Assembly (NCBI GenBank): GCA_019415645.1
Contig: DXYV01000009.1
Span: forward strand, 43,085-86,077
DNA: 42,993 bases
Direction of reading: 5' to 3'
Source: Clostridiales bacterium
GTDB lineage: Bacteria; Bacillota; Clostridia; Oscillospirales; Oscillospiraceae
The translations under genes and the position numbers were made by a program. Below the pieces are notes generated by a model. The model ran no database searches, was not told where the DNA came from, and worked only from the letters and a program-made list of their open reading frames with translations. Every line of letters begins with the position of its first letter. Position 1 is the first letter of the stretch. Shown here one piece after another: positions 23,298 to 30,522 of the stretch.

Positions 23298-23346
23298 GTT
23301 TCGCCAGGCGTAAACCGGGAGAAAACTTTGTGTAAAACGAGCACGA

Positions 23347-23382
23347 AAAAACGGTTGACATGATTTTATGTCAACCGTTTTT
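23347..23382. terminator. Rho-independent terminator after modABC
   Basis: AAAAACGGTTGACAT (23347-23361) pairs perfectly with its complement at 23368-23382 across a 6-nt loop; TTTTT ends the right arm. Works on the plus strand and, from its A-rich left arm, possibly on the minus strand. Confidence 0.88.
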
Positions 23383-23562
23383 GCATATTCCGGGATCACA
23401 CTCCGGATTGTATTTGTGGAAAACCCTGTGGAAGTTGTGGAAACCCGTTGCAAACAGCGGGGGAGGAAAAGATTGGAACGGCGGTGTAAGGGGGCGGCTA
23501 TACGGGGCGTATTGTATAATCGGCGTCAAAAATGATTATGTTGCAACCAATGCGCCGGACCC
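23383..23562. other. Intergenic region, no gene seen
   Basis: About 180 bp between the modC terminator and the stop of the minus-strand HMA-like gene. It contains three TGTGGAA motifs at 23415, 23427 and 23436, a CCCGTTGCAAACAGCGGG palindrome (about 23444-23461) and an isolated TATAAT at 23515 with no matching -35. No supportable function. Confidence 0.3.
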
Positions 23563-23796
23563 TCAGCGGAAGCGGTCGCGCACCTCCGCGATCTCAAAGC
23601 CCAGAGAAGTGAGCTTTTGGCCGATCTGCTCCTGATTTACGCCGGTAGGATCAAAGTCTACGGCCACACAGCGGTCAGACTGGCTGACGCTGACCGACGT
23701 GACGCCGGGGAGCGTATCCAGCTCGCGCTTGATGCGCTTGGTGTCCGCGGCGCCCTTCAGGGTGCGCACCGAAAAATAGGCACTGCTGCGGGGCAT
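23563..23796 (-). CDS. Small HMA-fold protein lacking the CxxC metal site
   Basis: A 77-residue protein with the beta-alpha-beta-beta-alpha-beta pattern of heavy-metal-associated domains, as in copper chaperones. IKRELDTLPGVTSVSVSQSDRCVAVDFDPTGVNQEQIGQKLTSLGFEI matches the second half of the fold well. The usual MxCxxC loop is replaced by VRTLKGAADTKRIK, so classic metal binding is not expected; only one Cys (in SDRC) remains. AAGGAGGG precedes the ATG at 23796. It starts 3 bp after the ferredoxin stop, so the two form an operon. Confidence 0.7.
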   Translation of the reverse strand: MPRSSAYFSVRTLKGAADTKRIKRELDTLPGVTSVSVSQSDRCVAVDFDPTGVNQEQIGQKLTSLGFEIAEVRDRFR

Positions 23797-23799
23797 GGC

Positions 23800-23997
23800 T
23801 CAACCCTCCTTTTCCGTGACATAGATGACGCTGACCGGGCAGTTGTCCGCACAGGTCCGCACGGCGTCCTCCAGCTCCGGCCCGGGCTGACAGCGCACCT
23901 GGGAGCGTCCGTCGTCCCCGAACTGGAAAACCTCGGGACAGGTGGACACGCACAGGCCGCAGCTGATGCAGTCCTGACGCTCGATGGAAACCTTCAT
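23800..23997 (-). CDS. Single-cluster [4Fe-4S] ferredoxin
   Basis: A 65-residue acidic ferredoxin. The cluster motif is CISCGLC (Cys10, Cys13, Cys16) with the distant partner in DNCPVSVI near residue 53; Cys20 is extra. This is the mono-cluster ferredoxin type (Thermotoga/Bacillus-like, about 60-80 residues). It carries electrons to unknown partners. The gene lies after asrC on the same strand, but a terminator separates them. It is followed at once by the HMA-like gene. An electron supply for sulfite reduction is possible from the location only. Confidence 0.88.
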   Translation of the reverse strand: MKVSIERQDCISCGLCVSTCPEVFQFGDDGRSQVRCQPGPELEDAVRTCADNCPVSVIYVTEKEG

Positions 23998-24135
23998 GGG
24001 GAATCCCCTCCTTTGCAGAGAGTATGCCCACTCCGGCGTGGTTCAAACCCCGTAGGGGCGGCTTTTTTCACGGTGGATCAAATGACCGGACCGGCCGGAG
24101 AGCGTCCGCCGGCTGTGCTGCGTAGCGCGCAGCGC

Positions 24136-24174
24136 AAAAAAATGTCCCGGCGCAGCGATACGCTGCGCCGGGAC
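24136..24174 (-). terminator. Rho-independent terminator of the asr operon
   Basis: On the minus strand a perfect 14-bp stem (GTCCCGGCGCAGCG with its complement, arms 24161-24174 and 24144-24157) is followed by seven T (24142-24136, one base intervening). It lies just after the asrC stop. The interval 23998-24135 beyond it should hold the ferredoxin promoter; only a weak TTGAAC/TACTCT pair is visible. Confidence 0.88.
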
Positions 24175-24189
24175 GGGCCTTGTGTATGT

Positions 24190-25269
24190 TTAGTGGGCGC
24201 TGCCGGCCTGAGGACCGGCGGTATGGTGCATGGACATGGGCTTGACGTTGAAGTTGGAGCGATACTCGGTCTCGTGCCAGAAGATATCCTCCGCTACCAG
24301 ACACTCGGGGTTGAGCTCCACGCCGTCCAGCATGATCTCCTTGAACTTCTTGTAGCCGGCCCGGTCGATGAGGTGCCCGCCGTGGAGGTACTCGGGCTTG
24401 TAGTCCATGACCCAGGCGGAGAACTTCTGCCAGTTCTTGAGCACGCCCAGGATGACCTCCTCGGTGGCCCAGTTCAGGAACATCTTGCCGGTGCGGGGGG
24501 TCTGACGGCCGGTGCGGCCGCCCAGGATGACCCGGTAGAACTTGGTCTCGCTGCGGGTCCAGGCGGAGGTGGGGCAGGCCTTGACGCACTCGCCGCAGCC
24601 CACGCAGCAACAGGGGTCCTTGTCGATCTTGCCGGTGTCCTCGTTGAGGGAGAGCACCCGGGTGGCGCCGTGCTCGCAGTGGCGCACGCAGGCGCCGCAG
24701 CCGATGCAGCGCTCGGGGTGGTACTCCATCTTGGCCACGCCGATGATGCCGAAGTCACACAGGTGGGCCTTGTTGCAGTCATTGGGGCAGCCGGCGATGT
24801 TGATCTTGATGTGGTAATGGCTGGGGAAGATGATGGGCTCGATCTTCCGGGCCAGCTCGAAGGTGTTGCAGTTGCCGCAGATGCAGTGGTAATTGCCCAC
24901 GCAGGCGGTGATGTTGCGGGCGCCGATGGTGGGATAGCCGGCCTTGGGGTCCCAGGGCTGGGGCTCATGGGCCACGGTATTCATATCCACGCCGCACAGC
25001 TCTTCGTCGATCTCGCGGATGTAAGACTCCAGGTACTCGTTGACCGCCGGAATGTCCTCGTACTTGATGCCGGTGATGTCAAAGGTCTGACGGGTGCCGA
25101 AGTGGAAGTTGCCGTCGCCCCAGGTCTGGGCGATGTGCTGGACCGTGCTCAGATATTTGGCGTCCACCATGCCGCCGGGCACCCGCATCTGGAGCATGAA
25201 CTCGCCGGGCACCTTGGACTGGCGGAAGCAGTTCAAACGAAGCTTTTTGATGTTGATGTCGTGATTCAT
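24190..25269 (-). CDS. asrC: Anaerobic sulfite reductase subunit C (siroheme, catalytic)
   Basis: A 359-residue protein that reduces sulfite to sulfide. N-terminal sulfite/nitrite reductase ferredoxin-like half with QMRVPGGMVDAKYL and FHFGTRQTFDITGI. The siroheme-[4Fe-4S] ligands are in ACVGNYHC (C-x5-C) and AGCPNDCNKAHLCDFGIIG (C-x3-C). A ferredoxin insert carries CIGCGACVRHC and CVGCGECVKAC for two more clusters. The C-terminal part is the usual GGRTGRQTPRTGKMF region. Length is slightly above the enteric AsrC because of a C-terminal tail. It is the last of the asrABC operon, 16 bp after asrB. Confidence 0.95.
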   Translation of the reverse strand: MNHDINIKKLRLNCFRQSKVPGEFMLQMRVPGGMVDAKYLSTVQHIAQTWGDGNFHFGTRQTFDITGIKYEDIPAVNEYLESYIREIDEELCGVDMNTVAHEPQPWDPKAGYPTIGARNITACVGNYHCICGNCNTFELARKIEPIIFPSHYHIKINIAGCPNDCNKAHLCDFGIIGVAKMEYHPERCIGCGACVRHCEHGATRVLSLNEDTGKIDKDPCCCVGCGECVKACPTSAWTRSETKFYRVILGGRTGRQTPRTGKMFLNWATEEVILGVLKNWQKFSAWVMDYKPEYLHGGHLIDRAGYKKFKEIMLDGVELNPECLVAEDIFWHETEYRSNFNVKPMSMHHTAGPQAGSAH

Positions 25270-25285
25270 GTCGTCCGCTCCTTTC

Positions 25286-26077
25286 TCAGTCCACCAGGTC
25301 CCGGGCCACCGTGTAGGGGAACACCGGGCCGTCCAGGCACACGTAGGTCTCGTCGATGCGGCAGTGGCCGCACTTGCCTACTGCGCAGGACATCTTGCGC
25401 TCGAAGCTCATCCAGATTTTCTCCGGGTCGGCGCCGCACTTGACTAGCTCCAGACCGGTGAATTTCATCATGGGCGGGGGACCGACCACCACCACGGCGT
25501 AATTGCCGCCGAAGGAGTCGAAGGGGATCTCCTTGACAAACTCCGTGACAAAGCCGGTGCGCCAGCCCTCCTTGGGGTCGGTGTCCAGGGCGTAGGTCGT
25601 ATGGAACTGGGACTTCCAAGCCTCCAGCTCGCCGTGGAAGACGATGCCCGCCTCATTCTTGAAGCCGGAGATGAGATGGACAGACTCCACATAGCCGGGG
25701 TCGGCGGCCAGCATATTCAGCAGGGAGCGCACGGGGGCCAGGCCGGTACCGCCGGTGATGACCACCAGGTGCTTGCCGCGGAACTCCTCCACGGGCCAGC
25801 CCTTGCCGTAGGGGCCGCGCAGGAACAGGGTGTCGCCGGCCTCTTTTTCAAAGATCACGTTGGTGACTTTGCCGACGGAGCGGATGGTAAATTCCAGCCA
25901 GCCGTCTCCCTGGGCGGAGACCGAGATGGGGGCCTCGCCGATCTTGGGGATGGACAGCTGCATAAACTGGCCGTGAGCGGGCTTGGCGTCGCTGGCGACG
26001 CGGAAGGTCCACTCGTGGGCGCTTTCCTTCTTCACACTGAGAATGGTGCAGGGTTGGGGCTGAACAGGGTTGAACAT
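25286..26077 (-). CDS. asrB: Anaerobic sulfite reductase subunit B (FAD, NAD(P)H-binding)
   Basis: A 263-residue protein of the ferredoxin-NADP reductase/PyrK-like family. It has an N-terminal FAD barrel with LRGPYGKGWP, then NAD(P)H binding with VVITGGTGLAPVRSLLNML and VVVVGPPPMMKF. A C-terminal Cys cluster, MSCAVGKCGHCRIDETYVCLDGPVF, binds a [2Fe-2S] centre. It passes electrons from NAD(P)H to AsrA/AsrC. ATG 26077 is preferred to GTG 26086 because GGGAGGTG lies at proper distance and would be interrupted by the earlier start. Confidence 0.95.
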   Translation of the reverse strand: MFNPVQPQPCTILSVKKESAHEWTFRVASDAKPAHGQFMQLSIPKIGEAPISVSAQGDGWLEFTIRSVGKVTNVIFEKEAGDTLFLRGPYGKGWPVEEFRGKHLVVITGGTGLAPVRSLLNMLAADPGYVESVHLISGFKNEAGIVFHGELEAWKSQFHTTYALDTDPKEGWRTGFVTEFVKEIPFDSFGGNYAVVVVGPPPMMKFTGLELVKCGADPEKIWMSFERKMSCAVGKCGHCRIDETYVCLDGPVFPYTVARDLVD

Positions 26078-26092
26078 ACCGGTCACCTCCCG

Positions 26093-27130
26093 TTAAGACT
26101 GCGCCATGCCGGCCTTGATCTCCTCCACGGCGGCATGGACCTTGTTGACGGTAGCGGAAATGGAGATCAGTTCCGGGCAGCGGTGGGTGCAGCGGCCGCA
26201 GCCCACGCACATATGGCGGTCGCCGAAGCGGGCCTTGTAGTCGTGGAACTTGTGCAGCACCTTGTAGCGCATCCGGTCGCCGGCCGTGGAGCGGAACTCC
26301 TTCTGGCCGGCCATCTGGTCGAAGCCGGCGATCTGGCAGGAGGCGGTGACCCGGCGGCGCTCGCCCACCTCGGGGTTATCCCCGTAGATGACGTCGCGGG
26401 TGGTGAAGCAGGTGCAGGTGGAGCAGGCCACGGTGCACGCGCCGCAGGAGATGCAGCGGCCGTCGAATTCCTTCCACATGGGGTGATTCTTCAGGGCCAG
26501 CCGCACGGCCTTGTCGTCCAGATCGGGCGGTGTGACCTTCAGCTCGTTCTCCTCCACGAAGGCGGGGGTAAAGTCGGCCTGGGGCATGCCGTCGAAGTAG
26601 GAGGCAAAAGCCTCGTCGGTCACCTGGACCTGTACGCCCTCATCGGAGAACTTCAGGGCCAGGGAGTAGTTGTCCGTCTTGTTAGAGCCCATGGACACGC
26701 AGAAGCAGGTGTCGTCCCCGCCGTTGCAGTCCATGACGGCGAACTTCACCAGATCGCGCACCCGCTTGTAGTACAGGTCCTCATAGCCGCCGTTGCCGGC
26801 GTAGATCTTGGCCTGAATCTCCTGGGCGTTGATGTCGCAGGGACGGGCCAGGATGAGGATGGGCTTGTTGGGGCCCTTGCTGGCGCGGTACTCATCCTCG
26901 GTGAAGTAGAAGATGGCCTGCTGGATGGGCGTGATGACCTCCTTGGCCGGATAGTCCGACTTTTCCTTCCAGACGATGTCCTGGAAACGCTCCACTTCGG
27001 CGTAGCGGATCACGTCCGTGTCGGAGTACCGGCCCTGCTTGGGAAAGCGTTTGGGGGCATATACGCGGTAGTCTTTTCTGAGTGCGCTCAGGACCTGGTC
27101 GGCCTGGGCGGCATTGAGCGAAAATCCCAT
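26093..27130 (-). CDS. asrA: Anaerobic sulfite reductase subunit A ([4Fe-4S] electron transfer)
   Basis: A 345-residue protein of the AsrA/HyhB-like iron-sulfur family. Two ferredoxin-type motifs lie in the C-terminal third: CISCGACTVACSTCTC and CVGCGRCTHRCPELI. The N-terminal two thirds hold the conserved ILARPCDINAQ and DCNGGDDTCFCVSMGS segments of this family. It relays electrons between AsrB and AsrC. It is the first gene of the operon, with AGGAGG and a second AAGGAG before ATG 27130, and a LysR-type site about 105 bp upstream. Confidence 0.95.
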   Translation of the reverse strand: MGFSLNAAQADQVLSALRKDYRVYAPKRFPKQGRYSDTDVIRYAEVERFQDIVWKEKSDYPAKEVITPIQQAIFYFTEDEYRASKGPNKPILILARPCDINAQEIQAKIYAGNGGYEDLYYKRVRDLVKFAVMDCNGGDDTCFCVSMGSNKTDNYSLALKFSDEGVQVQVTDEAFASYFDGMPQADFTPAFVEENELKVTPPDLDDKAVRLALKNHPMWKEFDGRCISCGACTVACSTCTCFTTRDVIYGDNPEVGERRRVTASCQIAGFDQMAGQKEFRSTAGDRMRYKVLHKFHDYKARFGDRHMCVGCGRCTHRCPELISISATVNKVHAAVEEIKAGMAQS

Positions 27131-27234
27131 GCTCCTTAACCTCCTGAATTCCGTAATTTTGGTGTGCCGTGGCGTCTCCCAACGCCTTTGTTAATAATAT
27201 AACATTTTCAAATTATCAGGAAAACTTAGGAATA

Positions 27235-27250
27235 CTTATGATACAATAAG
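27235..27250 (-). promoter_or_regulatory. LysR-type operator upstream of asrABC
   Basis: CTTATGATACAATAAG is an interrupted palindrome with the T-N11-A pattern of LysR regulators. Read toward asrA it ends about 33 nt before TATATT, a possible -10 whose -35 is poor, so its centre would lie near -53, suiting activation. It is next to the asr-flanking LysR gene. Confidence 0.55.
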
Positions 27251-27270
27251 ATTTTATTATTGACGAACAG

Positions 27271-27308
27271 AAAAAGACGCATCCGGGCAAAAACACCCCG
27301 ATGCGTCT
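27271..27308 (-). terminator. Rho-independent terminator of the LysR gene
   Basis: On the minus strand AGACGCATC pairs with GATGCGTCT (27300-27308 with 27275-27283), with an inner GGG/CCC extension, then TTTTT at 27275-27271. It ends LysR transcription before the asr promoter region. Confidence 0.85.
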
Positions 27309-27333
27309 GAAAATGACAACAAAATGCGGAATT

Positions 27334-28227
27334 TTACTTGGATTCCGGCGTTTCGGACAGTTCCCGGAACAACGTGCGGAACTCCGGCTCAAACACGCTG
27401 TTTTTCCGCCAGAGGAAGGTAAACTCGTGGGAGATATTGAAGTCGGCCAGGGGGACCCGGCGCAGGGTGCCCTCGGACAGCTCCCGCTCCACCGCCTTGC
27501 GGTAGAGAAAGGTGATGCCGCAGTCGGCGGCCACCAGCTCCTTGATGACCTGGAGGTCGCTGATCTCGATGACGTGGCGGAAATCGGAGATCTGAAGGTT
27601 TTTCCCCTCCAGCACCCGCACCAGGACCTCCCGGGAGCCGGAGCCCACGTCCCGGACGATCAGGGTTTCCTGGAACAGGTCCTCCAGCCGCAGGGCGCGG
27701 CGGGGGAGGGTGTGATGGCCGGCACAGACGCAGATATAGGGCTCCATGGACCAGAGCAGGTGGTCGTATTCGCCCTTGAGGAAGTAGCCCTCCACCACGG
27801 CGAAGTCCAGCAGACCCTCGTTGAGCTGGGTGAGCAGGGCCTGGGTGTTATCCACGATCATATGCACGTCCACCTCGGGATGGCGCTTCATGTAGGCAGC
27901 CAGCTTCTTGGGCAGGGCGTATTCGCCGATGGTGAGCGTAGCGCCGAAGCGGATGGACTGCCGTCCAAACCGCATGTCCTTCAAATCCCGGCGCAGCTTC
28001 TGCTCGTCATGGAGCATGGTGACCGCCGCGTTGCGCAGCATGGTGCCCTCCGGCGTCAGGGACAGCCGTTTGTCCCGGTAGTCGAACAGCTTGACGCCGT
28101 AGTGCTGCTGAAGGTACTGGATATGTTGGGTGACGGCGGGCTGGGTGATATTGAGCTCCGCGGCCGCCCGGGTGTAATTCAGGTGCTTGCACACCGTCAG
28201 AAAGGTCTCCATCCGAAAGTCCAGCAT
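27334..28227 (-). CDS. LysR-family transcriptional regulator next to asrABC
   Basis: A 297-residue protein. Residues 1-60 form the winged helix-turn-helix (FLTVCKHLNYTRAAAELNITQPAVTQHIQYLQ), followed by a substrate-binding-fold effector domain (ATLTIGEYALPKKLAAYMKRHPEVDVHMIVDNTQALLTQL). It is divergent from the TDT transporter and upstream of asrABC, so it probably controls both, with a sulfur compound as likely effector. CysB/CysL-type regulators belong to the same family, but orthology is not shown. The promoter is overlapped by palindromes, which suggests autoregulation. AGGAGG precedes ATG 28227. Confidence 0.9.
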   Translation of the reverse strand: MLDFRMETFLTVCKHLNYTRAAAELNITQPAVTQHIQYLQQHYGVKLFDYRDKRLSLTPEGTMLRNAAVTMLHDEQKLRRDLKDMRFGRQSIRFGATLTIGEYALPKKLAAYMKRHPEVDVHMIVDNTQALLTQLNEGLLDFAVVEGYFLKGEYDHLLWSMEPYICVCAGHHTLPRRALRLEDLFQETLIVRDVGSGSREVLVRVLEGKNLQISDFRHVIEISDLQVIKELVAADCGITFLYRKAVERELSEGTLRRVPLADFNISHEFTFLWRKNSVFEPEFRTLFRELSETPESK

Positions 28228-28247
28228 CGCGCATTCCTCCTGAAATA

Positions 28248-28276
28248 AGTATAAGTGTATCTTATTGATAAATCAA
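28248..28276 (-). promoter_or_regulatory. Promoter of the asr-linked LysR gene
   Basis: On the minus strand TTGATT (28276-28271), a 17-bp spacer and TATACT (28253-28248), about 20 bp before the start codon, giving a very short leader. Confidence 0.75.
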
Positions 28277-28285
28277 GATTTATCA
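28251..28285. promoter_or_regulatory. Two palindromic operators between the LysR and TDT genes
   Basis: ATAAG-TGTAT-CTTAT (28251-28265) overlaps the LysR -10 and spacer, and TGATAAATCaaGATTTATCA (28266-28285), a perfect 9-bp inverted repeat, covers the LysR -35. Both lie where a LysR protein could repress its own gene and activate the divergent transporter. Confidence 0.6.
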
Positions 28286-28286
28286 T

Positions 28287-28315
28287 TTTACAAAATGAAT
28301 TTATTTTGTTAGGCT
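28287..28315 (+). promoter_or_regulatory. Possible promoter for the TDT transporter
   Basis: TTTACA (28287-28292), 17-bp spacer, TAGGCT (28310-28315). The -10 is poor, as in activator-dependent promoters. Confidence 0.4.
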
Positions 28316-28373
28316 GGAAGCAAGAAAAATTCCCGCGTGGTGTTCCGGGCGGGGCAAACAGGAGGTATGTACC

Positions 28374-29336
28374 ATGAGAGCATGGATCAAACGAATTCCC
28401 ATTCCCATGGCCGGCCTGACGTTGGGGCTGGCGGCGCTGGGCAACCTGCTGCAGAGCTATTCGGAGACGCTGCGCTGGGTGTGCGGCGGACTGTCCGCGG
28501 TACTGTGGCTGCTGGTGGTGGCCCGGGTGCTGCTGTGCCGGGAGGAGACGAAGCGGGACTTGGGCAATTCCATCCTGGCCAGTGTGTCCGCTACCATCTT
28601 TATGACTGCCATGCAGCTGGCCGCCTATGCACAGCCCTTCCTGGGCCGGGCGGCTCTGGTGCTGTGGTGTGCGGCGGTGGCCTGCCACGGGGCGCTGATC
28701 GTGTGGTTCACCTGGCGCTATCTGAGACGCTTCCGGCTCTCGGAGGTCTATCCCACCTACTTCATTGCCTATGTGGGCATCGTGGTGGCCTCGGTTACCA
28801 GCCCCACCTTTGGAATGGAGGCCCTGGGCACCGCCATTTTCTGGTTCGGCTTCGCGGCCTACATGGTCATGCTGGTGCTGGTAACGGTGCGCTACTGTAA
28901 GATCGCAGTGGCGGATTCCGCCAAGCCCCTGTTCTGCATCTATACCGCCCCCATGAGCCTGTCTCTGGCCGGTTACCTCTCCGCCGTGGAACCCAAGTCG
29001 GTCCCCTTCCTGATCGCCCTGGAGATCGCCGCCCAGATCCTGCTGCTGGTGGTGCTTTCTCAGCTGCCCAAGCTGCTGCGCCTGCCCTTCTATCCCAGCT
29101 ACGCGGCCTTTACCTTCCCCTTCGTCATCACGGCCTTCGCGTTGAAGAAGCTGCTGGCCTGGTTTGCCGCTGCCGGCTATACGGTACCGGTGTTCCTGGA
29201 GGCGGTGCTGGTGGTGGAGACCATCCTGGCCACGGCCATGGTGGGATACGCCCTGGTCCGCTATTTGATGTATCTGTTCGGCGGGGTGCGCCTGCTGATC
29301 CCGGCGGCCCAGCGCACAGTGGACAGCGCGGAATAA
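28374..29336 (+). CDS. TDT-family transporter (TehA/SSU1-like); possible sulfite transporter
   Basis: A 320-residue protein with about ten membrane spans and the fold pattern of the tellurite-resistance/dicarboxylate transporter family, which includes bacterial TehA, yeast Mae1 and the SSU1 sulfite exporter. Supporting segments are the N-terminal PIPMAGLTLGLAALGNLL, the family's usual start, PTYFIAYVGIVVASVTSPTFG, and PSYAAFTFPFVITAFAL late in the protein. A Phe like the gating residue of TehA may be that of the last motif. Its divergent arrangement with a LysR gene next to asrABC makes sulfite (uptake or efflux) the best guess, but dicarboxylate or formate-like anions remain possible. An AGGAGGTATG ribosome binding site precedes ATG 28374. 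Confidence 0.82.
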   Translation: MRAWIKRIPIPMAGLTLGLAALGNLLQSYSETLRWVCGGLSAVLWLLVVARVLLCREETKRDLGNSILASVSATIFMTAMQLAAYAQPFLGRAALVLWCAAVACHGALIVWFTWRYLRRFRLSEVYPTYFIAYVGIVVASVTSPTFGMEALGTAIFWFGFAAYMVMLVLVTVRYCKIAVADSAKPLFCIYTAPMSLSLAGYLSAVEPKSVPFLIALEIAAQILLLVVLSQLPKLLRLPFYPSYAAFTFPFVITAFALKKLLAWFAAAGYTVPVFLEAVLVVETILATAMVGYALVRYLMYLFGGVRLLIPAAQRTVDSAE

Positions 29337-29363
29337 CCGAAAAGAAGAACCAAGGATGGTATC

Positions 29364-29401
29364 AGCTCCCGGAGCGGCGCAAGCGCTGCTCCGGGAGCTG
29401 T
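29364..29401. terminator. Hairpin after the TDT gene
   Basis: CAGCTCCCGGAGC (29364-29376) pairs perfectly with its complement at 29389-29401, with inner GC pairs. It lacks a T-run, so the termination strength is uncertain. Confidence 0.6.
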
Positions 29402-29423
29402 CGTATATAGACAGATTCTCGAT

Positions 29424-29452
29424 TGACCGGAGCGGCTATCTAAGCTACAATA
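29424..29452 (+). promoter_or_regulatory. Promoter of the second LysR gene
   Basis: TTGACC (29424-29429), 17-bp spacer, TACAAT (29447-29452), about 52 bp before the start codon. Confidence 0.8.
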
Positions 29453-29504
29453 ACAGTAAGACCCGGCGGGAGACCGGGCGACTACGGAACAGGGGGAAGC
29501 GGCC

Positions 29505-30428
29505 ATGCGGCTGAACCAGTTGAGCTATTTGGTGGCTATCGAGCGGTATGGAACGATCTCCAGGGCGGCGGAGGCTCTGTATGTATCGCAGCCGTCCATC
29601 AGCGTGGCGGTGCGGGAGCTGGAGGAGGAGCTGGGCTATCCGCTGCTGGTGCGCAACAACCGGGGAATCCGGTTCACCGAGGAGGGCTTGCAGGTGCTTC
29701 AGCGGGCCCGGAACATCCTGCGGGAAGTGGATGAGATCCACTGTATCCGGAAGGAGAGCGAGGCGCTGAGCGGTGAGATTCGGATCGGCGGAACGCCGCA
29801 TTTTTGTTCCTCTATTTTGGTGGACGTAAAGCTGCGGATCGAGGGGTTGCACCCGGAGGTCCATATTTTTTCCCATGAGGACGACAGCCTCAGCGTATTG
29901 GCGCATGTGGAGGAAAATGAGCTGCAAATGGGCATCATCCAGCTGTGCGATGTGGAGGAGGGCCTGTTCTGGCGACGGGTAGCAGAGCTGGAGCTCCAGC
30001 ATGACCAGCTGTTTGAGGAGCGTATGTGCGTAGCGGTGGGGGAAAGCCATCCGCTGGCCGGACGGGGGACTGTCTCGTTCCGGGAGCTGGCAGGTTATCC
30101 CTACGGTACCTTTCGGGGGGCCATGAACCAGCAGGTACGCCATTTGCTGTCCGAGCTCCCCCAGCCCCAGGTGTTTACGGTGGAGGACATCGGGCCGCTG
30201 AGGCAAATGCTGATTCGCCGGAATGCCTACACGGTGATTCCCAGGCGGGCGCTGCTCTACGGCAATAATCTTTTCCGCAGTCAGCTGACGCCGCTGGAAG
30301 TAGAGGAGCAGCCGTTGAACAGCCGGATGATCCTGATTTGGAACAGCGCTGCGGACAACCGTACCGGGGCGGCCATCCGGCGGGAGATGGCTGAGCGATG
30401 CAAGGATTATCTGGAGCTGCCGGAATGA
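29505..30428 (+). CDS. LysR-family transcriptional regulator (second)
   Basis: A 307-residue regulator. The N-terminal helix-turn-helix is QLSYLVAIERYGTISRAAEALYVSQPSISVAVRELEEELGYPLLVR; an effector domain follows with GEIRIGGTPHF near residues 89-99 and DIGPLRQMLIRRNAYTVIPRRAL late in the protein. It differs clearly from the asr-linked LysR in both domains, so it is not a recent duplicate. It converges on the flavoprotein gene and lies downstream of the TDT gene with its own promoter; its target is not evident. AGGGGGAAG precedes the ATG. Confidence 0.9.
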   Translation: MRLNQLSYLVAIERYGTISRAAEALYVSQPSISVAVRELEEELGYPLLVRNNRGIRFTEEGLQVLQRARNILREVDEIHCIRKESEALSGEIRIGGTPHFCSSILVDVKLRIEGLHPEVHIFSHEDDSLSVLAHVEENELQMGIIQLCDVEEGLFWRRVAELELQHDQLFEERMCVAVGESHPLAGRGTVSFRELAGYPYGTFRGAMNQQVRHLLSELPQPQVFTVEDIGPLRQMLIRRNAYTVIPRRALLYGNNLFRSQLTPLEVEEQPLNSRMILIWNSAADNRTGAAIRREMAERCKDYLELPE

Positions 30429-30462
30429 CCGACCAAATCAAAGCGCCGATCTTGTAAGAAAG

Positions 30463-30497
30463 AGCCGGGGCCCGCGCCTGATGCGCGGGCCCCGGCT
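30463..30497. terminator. Bidirectional terminator between convergent genes
   Basis: AGCCGGGGCCCGCGC (30463-30477) pairs perfectly with its complement at 30483-30497. T-rich sequence follows on both strands (TGTATTT on plus, CTTTCTT on minus), so it can end both the second LysR gene and the flavoprotein gene. Confidence 0.88.
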
Positions 30498-30522
30498 GTA
30501 TTTGGGGGTAGAGGAGAAATCG

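Noticed and set aside
23415..23442. Three TGTGGAA motifs resembling DnaA boxes after modC
   Set aside because: Each differs from the TGTGGATAA consensus, and there is no dnaA/dnaN neighbour or AT-rich unwinding region, so an origin is not supported.
20565..23453. A 962-residue minus-strand open frame across modABC
   Set aside because: It is antisense to three clear genes (modA, modB, modC), has a Gly/His/Gln-rich composition typical of antisense frames in GC-rich DNA, and shows no domain.
23617..25443. A 608-residue plus-strand open frame opposite the HMA-like, ferredoxin and asr genes
   Set aside because: The opposite strand carries recognisable AsrC, AsrB and ferredoxin motifs with ribosome binding sites; this frame is a GC-driven shadow, as are those at 25601-27139 and 30481-32289.
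27131..27333. A small gene between asrA and the LysR gene
   Set aside because: The 203 bp are AT-rich promoter, operator and terminator DNA with no frame that has a start codon and ribosome binding site.
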